DNA of 64,000 nt from Woeseiaceae bacterium (GCA_021773075.1 JAJFKT010000035.1:62001-126000); one strand, 5' to 3'; shown: positions 33,568 to 42,881, counted from the stretch's first letter. Program-made: numbers and translations. Notes: generated from the sequence alone by a model not told the origin.

Positions 33568-34886
33568 AAACGCGATTGCCGAAGAAGCCATCGCTTAAGC
33601 GCCGGCTATTGTTAAATCTCTGTGTCGCGATCGCATTTCAATCCATCCTGATGTTTCTTGTACTGTATTGGCAGCTTGATTATCGAATTTGGTTGCCAGT
33701 CAGCGCGTTCCTGACCTTGTTGTTGTTAATTGTCGCGATCAATTGGTTTCTGGCACCGATTGTCGATGTCGTTTCCGCCCTGGAAACGGGCGTCAGCGCG
33801 ATGAAAGACAACGATTTCAGCATCACCGTTCACAACAAACAGTATGAAGAGCTGGATACGTTCGTTCAGTTTTACAACGATTTGTCCGACGTACTGCGAA
33901 AAGAACGGTCCGCTTTGATGCAGAGGGAAATGTTGCTCGACAAAGTCATTCAGTCAAATCCCGTGACGATGATACTGACGAATGATGCGGACCAAGTCGT
34001 ATACAGCAACAAAGCGGCTCAAACTTTGCTGCAAGTACCGCGACTTGAAGGCCGCAGCTTGGCGCAGCTGATCGAAAATATTCCGACCGCAATGCGACAT
34101 GCGACTATTGAGAGGCGAGACGGTCTTTTCACGGAAACTGCACATGGCGAAACCGTCATTTATAGTTTGAACTGTCAAAAGTTCTTGCTGCAAAACCAAC
34201 CCCATCACTTGTACCTGTACAAGAATCTAACGACAGAAATATCACGCAACGAAATCGCTTTGTGGAAGCAGGTAATTCGGCTCATCAGCCATGAGTTGAA
34301 CAACTCACTCGCACCAATTTCATCAATGACAGGATCGGCGAAGAAAATCTTAAGGCAGCAAGAAAACCTGGAAATGCTGCCAGACATGCTCGATACGATA
34401 GAGCGTCGGACGCAACGGCTTTTTGAGTTCACGCGCCAGTACGCACGGTTGGCGCGACTTCCAGCGGCACGCAAACAAGATGTGAATCTCGCGGAATTTG
34501 TTAGCGATATCGAAAGAATCTGCGGGGTGATTACTCGTTGTGAATTTCAAGTTGACACACTGTCGATGGATTCGGCACAAATCGAACAAGTTCTGATCAA
34601 TATTGTAAAGAACGCGAAGGAGTCCGGCTCCGAACCAGACCAGATCATACTGATCGTGCGGCAAGACGCAGACGAGGTACAGTTCGAAGTACTGGACCGT
34701 GGCAGTGGTCTGGGAAAAGAACAATTATTACAGGCAATGCTCCCGTTCTACACCACAAAAAGGAGCGGCACCGGTATTGGCCTGCCCTTGTGCAATGAAA
34801 TAATTACTGGCCACGGAGGTCGCCTGCGAATCGGAAATCGCAGGGGTGGTGGCGTAAGAGCGATATTCACTGTTCCTATGAACTAG
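33564..34886 (+). CDS. Sensor histidine kinase, partner of the sigma-54 regulator
   Basis: This is a 440-residue kinase with an ATGA overlap to the regulator gene. Two N-terminal transmembrane helices (residues ~20-40 and ~45-68) lie with almost no periplasmic loop between them, so sensing is probably within the membrane or in the cytoplasm. A HAMP-like linker and a PAS-like domain (~120-215; VIQSNPVTMILTNDADQVVY) follow. The H-box is LISHELNNSLAPISS with His243. The ATPase domain has the N-box NIVKNAKESG, G1 DRGSGLG and G2 GTGIGLPLC. This resembles the NtrY-type kinases paired with NtrC-like regulators. It probably detects envelope stress or an exporter substrate; this is inferred from its operon. 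Confidence 0.92.
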   Translation: MKTRLPKKPSLKRRLLLNLCVAIAFQSILMFLVLYWQLDYRIWLPVSAFLTLLLLIVAINWFLAPIVDVVSALETGVSAMKDNDFSITVHNKQYEELDTFVQFYNDLSDVLRKERSALMQREMLLDKVIQSNPVTMILTNDADQVVYSNKAAQTLLQVPRLEGRSLAQLIENIPTAMRHATIERRDGLFTETAHGETVIYSLNCQKFLLQNQPHHLYLYKNLTTEISRNEIALWKQVIRLISHELNNSLAPISSMTGSAKKILRQQENLEMLPDMLDTIERRTQRLFEFTRQYARLARLPAARKQDVNLAEFVSDIERICGVITRCEFQVDTLSMDSAQIEQVLINIVKNAKESGSEPDQIILIVRQDADEVQFEVLDRGSGLGKEQLLQAMLPFYTTKRSGTGIGLPLCNEIITGHGGRLRIGNRRGGGVRAIFTVPMN

Positions 34887-34955
34887 ATGATCGGCACGTC
34901 GTTCCTACGAACACGGCCACCCGATCTAAAAGGGTTCTAACCGGTCACATAATTA

Positions 34956-35531
34956 TCACTTGGCAGCTGTAGAGTCGTCAGCATCACTGATCTGATAGAA
35001 CGCGATTAATCCACCGAAATCTTCAGCGTCATCGGCGGCCGACTCGTCGCAGTCCAGTACTGAGTCAAGCCACTCTTTAAGCGTTGCTCGCAGCTCTGCG
35101 ATTTTTTTCGCACTGGCCCTGCCTCGAATTCGCATGATGATCGCCTGTTCATCGACGTCATCATGTGGATTTGCCAATGCGTTCAGAACTTCCGCCTCGC
35201 TGACCCGAAGCATCTCACGCGCCGCATCTGCGCCTGCCTCTCCCGCTTCGTCGGCGAACAGGGAGTGATCTGCTTCGAATCGCTTTGCGACGGCCTCGAA
35301 AGTTCGTTCTACCGTGCCGCGTTTTTGCTTCTCGGCAACCACCACCAGCAATCCCGAATCATGTAGTGCGTCCACGTGCCTGTACAACTTCGTGACACTT
35401 TCGCCAAGCTCGGCAGCCACGTGTTTGGTCGTCTTGGGCGACTCGGCAAATGCTTGTAGAAGCTGTAGTTTCAGCGGATCTGCCAATAAACGGACTTGGG
35501 TTAGATCTTTGATCTTGTAGGTATTTTTCAC
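34956..35531 (-). CDS. ArsR-like winged-helix transcriptional regulator
   Basis: This is a 191-residue protein. Residues ~10-90 form a winged helix of the ArsR/HTH_20 type: VRLLADPLKLQLLQAFAESP, TTKHVAAELGESVTKLYRHV (recognition helix), DALHDSGLLVVVAEKQKRG (wing). The C-terminal half is helical and acidic, a possible dimerisation or ligand domain. No metal-binding Cys pair is visible, so it is unlikely to be a metal sensor. The gene is divergent from a CPBP protease gene, and two identical-type operators fill the gap between them, so autoregulation and control of the protease are likely. Confidence 0.87.
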   Translation of the reverse strand: MKNTYKIKDLTQVRLLADPLKLQLLQAFAESPKTTKHVAAELGESVTKLYRHVDALHDSGLLVVVAEKQKRGTVERTFEAVAKRFEADHSLFADEAGEAGADAAREMLRVSEAEVLNALANPHDDVDEQAIIMRIRGRASAKKIAELRATLKEWLDSVLDCDESAADDAEDFGGLIAFYQISDADDSTAAK

Positions 35532-35562
35532 GAGATTCGCATATTTGTCAGTTTTGGGGTTG

Positions 35563-35586
35563 ATTATTCACGAAAAGGTGAATAAT
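35563..35586. promoter_or_regulatory. Operator 1, ATTATTCAC-N6-GTGAATAAT
   Basis: This is a perfect 9-bp inverted repeat around a 6-base spacer (GAAAAG), 32 bp upstream of the ArsR-like start. It abuts an almost identical second copy with no bases between them. It is a very likely binding site for the ArsR-like regulator. Confidence 0.75.
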
Positions 35587-35610
35587 ATTATTCACTCTTC
35601 AGTGAATATT
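35587..35610. promoter_or_regulatory. Operator 2, ATTATTCAC-N6-GTGAATATT
   Basis: This is the second 24-bp unit, with arms ATTATTCAC and GTGAATATT (one mismatch in the outermost positions) around TCTTCA. It lies 17-40 bp upstream of the CPBP gene's ATG, where bound protein would block transcription or translation initiation. The two units have centres 24 bp apart, slightly over two helical turns, so the dimers could contact each other. Confidence 0.75.
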
Positions 35611-35626
35611 CAGGATAGCGAAACCA

Positions 35627-36349
35627 ATGGAACTTGTCGACCACATTTTCATACTGCTGCTGATCGTCGTGCAGCCTGTTTACGGCGTTTTCGAAGCTCG
35701 ACGTTTCGAGGCTAAAGCGAAAGCGGGCCTGCCCTTGAATCGAGTTCGTATTTACCAACAGACAGCGTTGATGGAGTGGATCTTCTTTGCGCTACTGTTC
35801 GCTGCCTGGTTCACTCTCGGTCGCCCGATATCAGACCTTGGTTTTACAGCGGTTGGCGGCCCGGGCTTCTGGAGCGGAACGGCTCTGCTTATCTTGGCCA
35901 CTGTACTTTTACTTTACACGTGGCGTGAGGCCAAACGGGCGAACGAACCCGAAAAAGCCAAACAGGTGGAATCAATCGGCGAGATAGTGAAATTCCTTCC
36001 GCATACAATCCGCGAACTTCACAATTTCTTCGGCGTATCAATAACAGCTGGAATTGTTGAGGAAATCATCTATCGGGGTTTCATGCTTTGGTACCTTACT
36101 CAAGTCATGCCAATTTGGGCTGCCGTTGCCGTGTCATCCGTTGGATTCGGTCTCGCGCACAGCTACCAGGGCGCGAAGGGCGCTCTGCGGACTGGTGTGA
36201 TCGGACTTGCATTCGGTATTTTTTATGTTGTCACTGGTTCGATCTGGCTGCCGATCATCGCACACGTGTTGTTCGATGCGCTGCAGGGCGCAGCAATATA
36301 TGAACTCCTACGCAAAGATGATGACGTCTTGAAATCCCAGCCAGCGTAA
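35627..36349 (+). CDS. CPBP-family intramembrane glutamic endopeptidase
   Basis: This is a 240-residue protein with about six to seven transmembrane helices. The CPBP (Rce1-like, ABI) motifs are complete: motif 1 TAGIVEEIIYRGF with Glu145 and Glu146 and the following Arg, motif 2 FGLAHSYQG with His178, motif 3 HVLFDA with His213 and Asp217. Glu and His residues coordinate the catalytic water in this family. In bacteria these proteins serve in peptide maturation, bacteriocin self-immunity or membrane stress. It is divergent from an ArsR-like gene and sits behind two operators; there is no bacteriocin-like gene beside it. Confidence 0.92.
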   Translation: MELVDHIFILLLIVVQPVYGVFEARRFEAKAKAGLPLNRVRIYQQTALMEWIFFALLFAAWFTLGRPISDLGFTAVGGPGFWSGTALLILATVLLLYTWREAKRANEPEKAKQVESIGEIVKFLPHTIRELHNFFGVSITAGIVEEIIYRGFMLWYLTQVMPIWAAVAVSSVGFGLAHSYQGAKGALRTGVIGLAFGIFYVVTGSIWLPIIAHVLFDALQGAAIYELLRKDDDVLKSQPA

Positions 36350-36506
36350 CGGTTGTCTAGCTGGAAAATCATCGCGCAACACCCGCAATAACTGCGCCCG
36401 AATCTGCCTGTTCAACAGGATGTATGTGCGTGGCAGCTATAGTACAGTCCGCGGTTCCGCATCTTGGCGCAGAGATTAGGGCAGGCTATGAATCCAGAGT
36501 TCCCCG

Positions 36507-37979
36507 TTGAGCACTGAGACAATAATACTCATCGGTGTCGGTCTTTACCTGGCCATCATGTTGTATATCGGCATCCGCGCATCCAAAAAAACCAGCTCAA
36601 CAGAAGACTTCGTCGTCGCGGGGCGAAAAATGCCGATCTGGATCGGTAGCGCAACGATTGTTGCGACCTGGTTTGGTGGCGGAACGATGATGGGAGCAGC
36701 CGGCGCCTCCTATGAGGAGGGCTTCTTAGGCGTCATTGCTGATCCTTTCGGCGGTGCTCTTTGCCTGTTCATTGTGGGTTTTTTCTTCGCCCGCATTTTC
36801 CGTCGTCTGCGACTGCTGACATTCATAGACTTTCTGCAAAACAGATACGGAACCACCGCCGCTACAATAGCGGCGATAGGCTCTATTTCCTCAAACATCG
36901 GCTGGACAGGTGCGCTGCTGGTCGCATTCGGTTATGTCCTTGAGACGCTCACTGGGATTCCCCTGACGATAGGCATCACGGGCGGGGCGGTTGTGGTCTT
37001 TGCCTATACGGTGGCTGGTGGTTTATGGGCGGTTGTTCTGACAGATTTCGTACAGATGCTTGTGATCGCCGTTGGCCTGATCCTGCTATTGATAGTAGTG
37101 CTCATCGATGTTGGCGGTTGGGGAAACATTGCACCGCAGCTTTCGGAAGGTAGCTTTCGTATGGTCCCGGAAGGGCGTTCCGCATCGATCTGGCTAAACT
37201 ACATTAGAGCATGGTTGATTCTTGGTCTTGCCGACGTCTCCGCGCAAACCCTGTTGCAAAGGGCTTTCGCCGCCAGAAACGAACAGGCCGCACAGAATTC
37301 ATTTTATCTCGCCGGCCTTGGGTATCTCGGCCTCGGGATTATTCCGGTAACCCTCGGCATTATTGCGAGCGTGACAATGCCGGGTCTTACCGACCCGGAG
37401 ACCGTGATACCGGAGCTTGCCATTGCACACTTGCACCCAGTAGCTATTGCTATTTTTGTTGGTGCACTCTTGGCCGCCATTATGAGTAGTGCCGATAGCG
37501 CCCTGCTCGCAGCAGCCAGCGTATTCAGCATCAATATCTTGCCCTTGTTCAAACAACAGCAGACCGATCGTCAGCGGCTCCTGGCTACACGCATTGGCAT
37601 TCCGGTATTCGGCAGCATTGCCGTTTATGTGGCACTGGAAGTACAAGTCGTTTACGACCTGATCCTGGACTCAAATTCTGTCATTCTCGTCTGTGTAACG
37701 GTGCCGTTTATCGTCGGCGTCTGGTGGAAGCGTGCCAATCGAACCGGGGCGTTAGCCTCCATGGCGATGGGTTTTTTGACTTGGTTCGTCGCAATTCTGT
37801 ATGCACCGGAATTCCCCGGAGATCTGCTGGGCCTGATGGCCGGCCTGGTTACTATTTTCCTGGTGGGGCTTGCGACCCAAAAGATGGATCCACCCGTACC
37901 ATTACGAAACAGCGACGGAGAGGAGGTGGAGTTCAAAGACCGCCTTGGCACCCTATCGCTGTTCGCGCGCAACGGCTGA
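36507..37979 (+). CDS. Sodium:solute symporter (SSS family)
   Basis: This is a 490-residue transporter with about 13 transmembrane helices. A TTG start at 36507 gives the expected N-terminus (ETIILIGVGLYLAIMLYIGI), and the family landmarks follow: TEDFVVAGRKMP, WFGGGTMMGAAGASYEEGF, the long conserved GGLWAVVLTDFVQML, and SADSALLAAASVFSINI near the Na site. Substrates in this family include proline, pantothenate, sugars and carboxylates; the subgroup with GGRxMP and AGASYEEG is close to proline/choline-like transporters, but the substrate is not determined. The TTG has no good Shine-Dalgarno. The only good one (AGGGCAGG) serves an ATG at 36488 that opens a 9-codon frame overlapping this start. 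Confidence 0.88.
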   Translation: MSTETIILIGVGLYLAIMLYIGIRASKKTSSTEDFVVAGRKMPIWIGSATIVATWFGGGTMMGAAGASYEEGFLGVIADPFGGALCLFIVGFFFARIFRRLRLLTFIDFLQNRYGTTAATIAAIGSISSNIGWTGALLVAFGYVLETLTGIPLTIGITGGAVVVFAYTVAGGLWAVVLTDFVQMLVIAVGLILLLIVVLIDVGGWGNIAPQLSEGSFRMVPEGRSASIWLNYIRAWLILGLADVSAQTLLQRAFAARNEQAAQNSFYLAGLGYLGLGIIPVTLGIIASVTMPGLTDPETVIPELAIAHLHPVAIAIFVGALLAAIMSSADSALLAAASVFSINILPLFKQQQTDRQRLLATRIGIPVFGSIAVYVALEVQVVYDLILDSNSVILVCVTVPFIVGVWWKRANRTGALASMAMGFLTWFVAILYAPEFPGDLLGLMAGLVTIFLVGLATQKMDPPVPLRNSDGEEVEFKDRLGTLSLFARNG

Positions 37980-38049
37980 CCGGCGTCCCGACGCACTTAT
38001 CGTAGAATCCGGTGATACGCTCATCATGTATTGCTGTGGAGAGTAGTGA

Positions 38050-39036
38050 ATGGCACAACTGAATATTCCTGTCATCGACATTGCGGAATTTGGATCGAGC
38101 GATAAAGTTGATAGACAGATCTGTCAGCAAGTTGAATTAGGGGCCACTACCGTGGGGTTCATGGTAATCGAGAATCACGGCGTTCCTGATTCGGTGATAA
38201 AGGACTGCTGGGATGCGGGGCGACGTTTCTTTGATCTCCCACTTGGAGCTCGCATGACTGCTGTGCCATCAATTGAAGGACAGCCTTACGGTTATTCCGC
38301 GCTCAAGAGTGAGTCGTTAGCTGCCTCTCTTGATATAGAGACTCCTCCGGACCTCAAAGAGTCATTCTCAATGGGGCCTTCACATTCAAGTTTACGTACA
38401 AGCAACGAGACCGACGAACTTTTTCAGACCGCCGGAAATTCCTGGCCTGACGACGGTGCAGAGTTTCGTGCAGCGCTTGAGGCTTATTATGTGGCGTTGA
38501 ACGATCTGGGGTCTCGGATGATGCGAATATTCGCGGTTGCACTTGGAGAGGCGCCCGACTATTTCGAGGGTTCATTTTCGGCACCCGTCAGTGCATTGCG
38601 AATCCTCAACTATCCGGCAACGGAAGCTAGCGAACTACACGCGCATGGCTACTTGCGTGCTGGGGAGCACACTGACTATGGCAGTTTAACCATACTTCTA
38701 CAGGATGATTCTACGGGTGGCTTACAAATCAAGATTGACGGCGTTTGGTGCGACATACCCGCAATCCCCGGGACTTTTGTCATCAACATAGGTGACATGT
38801 TGTCGCGCTGGACCAATAGCAAGTGGATCTCGACGCTGCACCGAGTCGTTGTTCCATCGGAGCAAAAGGACAGACCGAAAAGACGACAGTCAATCGCGTT
38901 CTTCCATCAACCGAATTGGGATGCCGAAGTTAGCTGTATTCCAAATTGTTTGGCCGAGGGGGAAGAGCCCAAATACGCTCCGGTGCTTGCAGGGCCACAT
39001 CTGGCCAGCAAGTACAAGAAGTCCACGTATACCTGA
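38050..39036 (+). CDS. 2-oxoglutarate/Fe(II)-dependent oxygenase (isopenicillin N synthase-like)
   Basis: This is a 328-residue cytosolic non-heme iron oxygenase. The N-terminal DIOX_N domain (IPVIDIAEFG, GFMVIENHGVPDSVI) is followed by the double-stranded beta-helix. The iron ligands are His207 and Asp209 in EHTDYGSLTILLQD and His264 in TLHRVVVP. Arg279 and Ser281 (RQS) bind the 2-oxoglutarate carboxylate. It hydroxylates or desaturates a small molecule; bacterial members act in gibberellin-, ethylene- or antibiotic-like chemistry and in catabolism. It lies 70 bp after the SSS transporter in the same direction, so the transporter may bring in its substrate. Confidence 0.9.
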   Translation: MAQLNIPVIDIAEFGSSDKVDRQICQQVELGATTVGFMVIENHGVPDSVIKDCWDAGRRFFDLPLGARMTAVPSIEGQPYGYSALKSESLAASLDIETPPDLKESFSMGPSHSSLRTSNETDELFQTAGNSWPDDGAEFRAALEAYYVALNDLGSRMMRIFAVALGEAPDYFEGSFSAPVSALRILNYPATEASELHAHGYLRAGEHTDYGSLTILLQDDSTGGLQIKIDGVWCDIPAIPGTFVINIGDMLSRWTNSKWISTLHRVVVPSEQKDRPKRRQSIAFFHQPNWDAEVSCIPNCLAEGEEPKYAPVLAGPHLASKYKKSTYT

Positions 39037-39327
39037 TACCGCTGCGGCACGGCTGTTCAGTCATCTTTCCTCAACGGCTTGTTGGCAGGGTCCGTCGCGC
39101 CGGGCGGATTAATCGAATCCGCCGCCCGACGCTGCGAGACCCGCCTGTTTGCGGCACGGTTACGATGCACCTTTAAGCGGTCCAACTGCGTGTTTGCATG
39201 GTCGATATCGCAATACTGCTTGTCTTTCTTCATTGACCCGATCTCTATTAATAGCCGTTTCCTGGCGTCCTTACAGAGATAAGCGATATTTAACGACCAT
39301 TCCCCTCACGCGAGTGGGCATTTACCG

Positions 39328-39516
39328 TCAGCGTTCGGCGGCGACCAGTTCAAGCTCCTGAACTTTTTGCGGCTCAATGGCGGCATGGCTGCCGGAATTA
39401 TCGCCGTCGCCCATCAGAAATGTCGCAGCGGCGACACCGAGTAATGCCCCGCCGAAGCCTCCGGCCGCGGCAGCCAGCATGGTTCTCGATGGTGGTGGTT
39501 GGCTTGAATCATCCAT
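39328..39516 (-). CDS. Tiny Gly/Ala-rich single-span membrane protein
   Basis: This is a 62-residue protein. The ATG at 39516 is chosen because AGGAA lies just upstream at normal spacing; two earlier in-frame starts lack this. A short polar N-terminus (MDDSSQPPPS) precedes one Gly/Ala-rich transmembrane helix (MLAAAAGGFGGALLGVAAAT), and the C-terminus is acidic-polar. The family was not recognised. It is divergent from the ECF sigma gene and ~150 bp away, which would fit a small membrane partner of the sigma factor or kinase, but this is inferred from position. Confidence 0.5.
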   Translation of the reverse strand: MDDSSQPPPSRTMLAAAAGGFGGALLGVAAATFLMGDGDNSGSHAAIEPQKVQELELVAAER

Positions 39517-39667
39517 AGTAATTTCCTTTTCCATTGTGGTTAATGTCAAATCAGTTTAATCGCAGGGCTCTTAACTGGCTAGTTTCAGCGACAAATTCGC
39601 CGTTTTTCCCGGTGCACCAGTCGATTTGCTGTCAAGATACGAGGGCCATCACGAATCCACTGCTCGA

Positions 39668-40225
39668 ATGACGACTGAACACACTGTCACAACGCTCCTG
39701 CACAGCTGGCGCTCCGGCGATGCCGCTGCGCTCGAGCAACTGACGCCGATCATCTATGACGATCTGCGTCGAATCGCAGCACGTCATCTGAGATCCGAGC
39801 GGCCAGGCCATACCCTGCAGGCGACCGCACTAGTCAACGAAGCATTCATGCAACTGGCAGACGCGGATCTCAAACTGGAGGATCGCGCACATTTTCTTGC
39901 CGTCGCGGCAAGAGTTATGCGCCACATACTGACAGACTACGGACGAGCGCGACGCAGGCAGAAAAGAGGTGGTGGGGTGTCGCCCGAGACGCTCAAAGAG
40001 GATCGGATTGCAGAGATACATTCGACGGACGTCGTCGATCTCGATGAAGCGCTACAAGCACTGTCAAAAATTGACCAGCGCAAGAGTGACGTACTGGTGC
40101 TGCATTATTTCGGCGGCATGACCTATGACGAAATGGCTGACGCATTGCAGATATCGGCGGCAACCATTGATCGAGACTTGCGGCTTTCCAAAGCATGGCT
40201 TGCGAATGAACTCAAAAACGATTGA
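39668..40225 (+). CDS. ECF RNA polymerase sigma factor
   Basis: This is a 185-residue sigma factor from the ATG at 39668; a TTG at 39626 would add 14 residues. Region 2 (residues ~10-90) contains LIYDDLRRIAARHL-type helix 2.2/2.3 and HTLQATALVNEAFMQL. A polar linker with RRRQKRGGG follows, then region 4 (~125-180) with the helix-turn-helix YDEMADALQISAATIDRDLR. This form, with the RPGHTLQATALVNEA motif, belongs to an ECF subgroup usually encoded beside Ser/Thr protein kinases rather than beside an anti-sigma factor. That arrangement is seen here: its end overlaps the kinase gene by 20 bp. Confidence 0.9.
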   Translation: MTTEHTVTTLLHSWRSGDAAALEQLTPIIYDDLRRIAARHLRSERPGHTLQATALVNEAFMQLADADLKLEDRAHFLAVAARVMRHILTDYGRARRRQKRGGGVSPETLKEDRIAEIHSTDVVDLDEALQALSKIDQRKSDVLVLHYFGGMTYDEMADALQISAATIDRDLRLSKAWLANELKND

Positions 40226-42881
40226 TCTAAGCCCAGAGCGATGGTCGAAGGTCGAAAACCTGTTCGACCGCGCCGTCGAGCTCGACGCCGATGCACAGCT
40301 TGAATACCTTGAGACGGCCTGTCGAGGGGATACGGAATTACTTAACTATATTCTCGATTTGTTGCGGGCTAGCCCGTCGATAGACGAGATGATCGAAAAA
40401 ACCATCATCGATTCCGTCGGCCGTGCATTTGCTGACGACTCGGCACAAGCTGACGATATGCGCGGCGAAAAAATTGGCCCTTACCAGGTCATACGCCTAA
40501 TCGGCTCCGGCGGTATGGGGATGGTCTATCTAGCCGAGCGCGTAGATCAGCAGTACGATCAACAAGTCGCGATCAAGCTCGGCCGGCATCGCCTGGTCGA
40601 TCCCGAGACCATACTTCGCCTGCGCAATGAGCGGCAAATCCTGGCGGATCTTGATCACCCCAACATCGCGCGCCTATTTGACGGCGGTACGACAGAAGAG
40701 GGCGTGCCTTACCTCGTTATGGAGTATATCGACGGAATTCGAATCGATACTTTCTGCGACCTGCATCAGCTGAATGTCGTAGAAAGACTCAAGATATTTC
40801 AAACGATATGCACCGCCGTTCATTACGCACACCAAAACCTCGTTATTCATCGCGACATTAAGGCAGCGAACATTTTGGTTGCCACCGATGGGACGCCAAA
40901 GCTACTCGATTTTGGTATCGCCAAGTTAATAGATTCTGCCGGAGAAGCTGCTGACGGCCTGACGCGAGAGGGCGCCGTCCTCATGACGCCTGCGAACGCA
41001 ACGCCTGAGCAAATTTTGCGAAAGCCTGTCACGACTGCGACCGACGTCTACGCGCTCGGCTTGTTATTGCATACCTTATTATGCGGTCACCGCGCCTACG
41101 AGACGGATAGCCTGTCACCCACCGAAATGGCGCAGGTAGTTTGCCAACAAGACGTTGTGAGGCCGAGTCTTCGACTACGACAGATAAGCCGCAATGCAAC
41201 GCATGGTGACGATACGGTAGCTGGCAACCGCAGTACCAGTATCGTACGCCTGCAACGGCAGCTGCGCGGCGACCTGGACACAATCGTACTCAACGCGCTT
41301 CGAAAAGAACCAGTACGACGGTACCGTTCAGTCAGCGCACTCGCGGACGACATCAGCCTGCACTTGAGGTCGATGCCAATCGTTGCCCGGTCCGATTCGT
41401 GGCGCTATCGAGCGGGTAAGTTCGTGCGCCGGCACTATGCCTCCGTAACGGCATCGGTGTTGGTCGTCGCAATGCTGGCGGCGTTTACCGTTGTGTTATC
41501 TGTGCAAAATCGAAGCATTACCAAGGAGCGCGACACAGCCCGGGAGGTTTCCCGTTTTCTTGAAGATATCTTCATGGCGCAGGATCCCGCGCAGGCAAAA
41601 GGCGCGAAGATCACAGCGGATGAAATCCTCGCTGCGGGCGCGGATCGAATTCAGAGCGATCTGGGGGAGCGTCCGGAAATTCAGTCGACCCTGATGGGAA
41701 CGATCGGACGCGTCTACTACAGTTTGGGCGAGTTCGAGCCGTCGGCAGAGTTATTGGAACAGGCGCTGCAATTACAAATTCAGACGCACGGCGAAGATCA
41801 TCCCGACGTTGCGGCCGCCAAAGACGATCTCGCCGTCACTTTGATACAACGCGCCGAGTACTCGCGCGCGGAGAAATTGCTGGAGTCTGCGATGCAGACA
41901 AACCGAATTCGCGGCGGACCCTCATCACCCCAAGTCGCTGAGAATCTGAATAATCTCGCGAATTTATATATTAGAAGTGGCGACATTGATCGAGCACAGG
42001 AGTCGATAATGGAAAGTGTCGACATATTCTCTGAGCTTGGGGAAAGCTATGGCATGAAACTGGCTGCAGCAAAAGCGACGCTGGCTCGTACGCTACAGGT
42101 ACAGGGCGATCTCGACAGAACCGAAACTTTGTTGCTTGAAGCCATCGAAATTGTTGGAAATACGGAAGGTGACAGTCACCCGTCGATGGCCTATTACTTG
42201 CAGAACCTGGGTGTGTTGCAGCGCAGCAAAGGTGATTTGCACTCTGCGAGTGAAACGCTCGAAAAGGCCGTTGTCGCAACGCGACGTATTCTAGGAGAAA
42301 AACACGATTTGTTAGCGGCAACCCTCATCGATCAGGGCGTTGTTTTTCACTTGACGGGCGATTTTGAAAACGCCGATCGCGTCATGCGCGAAGCGCTTAC
42401 GTTGTATATGGAAACCCGTGGCGATGATCATCCCGCTGTTGGTTATACCTTGATAGTTCTCGGTATGCTGCAACATGACATGGCGGATCTTGAGGTTGCG
42501 GAAAATTCGCTTCGCGAAGCACTGAACATATTTGAAGAGGCCTTCGACCGCGATCATCAGTACACGGCTTCCACGCTTACGGAACTTGGCGCAGTGCTGA
42601 ACTCCGCGGATCGCCCGGATGAGGCACAGATTTTGTTGCGTCGAGCGCTTGAGATTCGTCAAAAGGATTATTCGGCAGATCACGAACTCGTCGCCGCGAC
42701 GCGAACAGAGTACGCCGACGCCTTAACACGTCAGGGCCAATTTGACATAGCTGAACCCATGTTGCTCGAAAGTTTCCAAACCTTGCGCGACAAGCCGGGT
42801 CGCCGAAACAGGCGCGCAACGAAAGCACTTGCACGATTCTATGAGCTGTCGGGGAGGCCGCGAGCAGAGACGCGACAATGA
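40206..42881 (+). CDS. Membrane Ser/Thr protein kinase with C-terminal TPR array
   Basis: This is an 891-residue protein. The ATG at 40206 is chosen over the longer frame because the alternative overlaps region 4 of the sigma factor. A short helical N-terminus precedes the Pkn2-type kinase domain (residues ~93-400): Gly loop starting at I99 (IGSGGMGMVYLAE), Lys124, HRD at 215-217 (VIHRDIKAANILV), DFG at Asp235, and TPEQ as the APE counterpart. All catalytic residues are present. One transmembrane helix (~412-434) leads to a periplasmic region of about ten TPR repeats (LEQALQLQIQTHGEDHPDVA and similar). It likely senses an envelope signal through the TPRs and phosphorylates the sigma factor encoded upstream. 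Confidence 0.92.
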   Translation: MNSKTIDLSPERWSKVENLFDRAVELDADAQLEYLETACRGDTELLNYILDLLRASPSIDEMIEKTIIDSVGRAFADDSAQADDMRGEKIGPYQVIRLIGSGGMGMVYLAERVDQQYDQQVAIKLGRHRLVDPETILRLRNERQILADLDHPNIARLFDGGTTEEGVPYLVMEYIDGIRIDTFCDLHQLNVVERLKIFQTICTAVHYAHQNLVIHRDIKAANILVATDGTPKLLDFGIAKLIDSAGEAADGLTREGAVLMTPANATPEQILRKPVTTATDVYALGLLLHTLLCGHRAYETDSLSPTEMAQVVCQQDVVRPSLRLRQISRNATHGDDTVAGNRSTSIVRLQRQLRGDLDTIVLNALRKEPVRRYRSVSALADDISLHLRSMPIVARSDSWRYRAGKFVRRHYASVTASVLVVAMLAAFTVVLSVQNRSITKERDTAREVSRFLEDIFMAQDPAQAKGAKITADEILAAGADRIQSDLGERPEIQSTLMGTIGRVYYSLGEFEPSAELLEQALQLQIQTHGEDHPDVAAAKDDLAVTLIQRAEYSRAEKLLESAMQTNRIRGGPSSPQVAENLNNLANLYIRSGDIDRAQESIMESVDIFSELGESYGMKLAAAKATLARTLQVQGDLDRTETLLLEAIEIVGNTEGDSHPSMAYYLQNLGVLQRSKGDLHSASETLEKAVVATRRILGEKHDLLAATLIDQGVVFHLTGDFENADRVMREALTLYMETRGDDHPAVGYTLIVLGMLQHDMADLEVAENSLREALNIFEEAFDRDHQYTASTLTELGAVLNSADRPDEAQILLRRALEIRQKDYSADHELVAATRTEYADALTRQGQFDIAEPMLLESFQTLRDKPGRRNRRATKALARFYELSGRPRAETRQ

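Noticed and set aside
23388-38008. Shared TATCGTAGAATC at 23388 and 37999 as a repeated promoter element
   Set aside because: TAGAAT could be a -10 hexamer in both, but no matching -35 was found at either and two copies may be chance.
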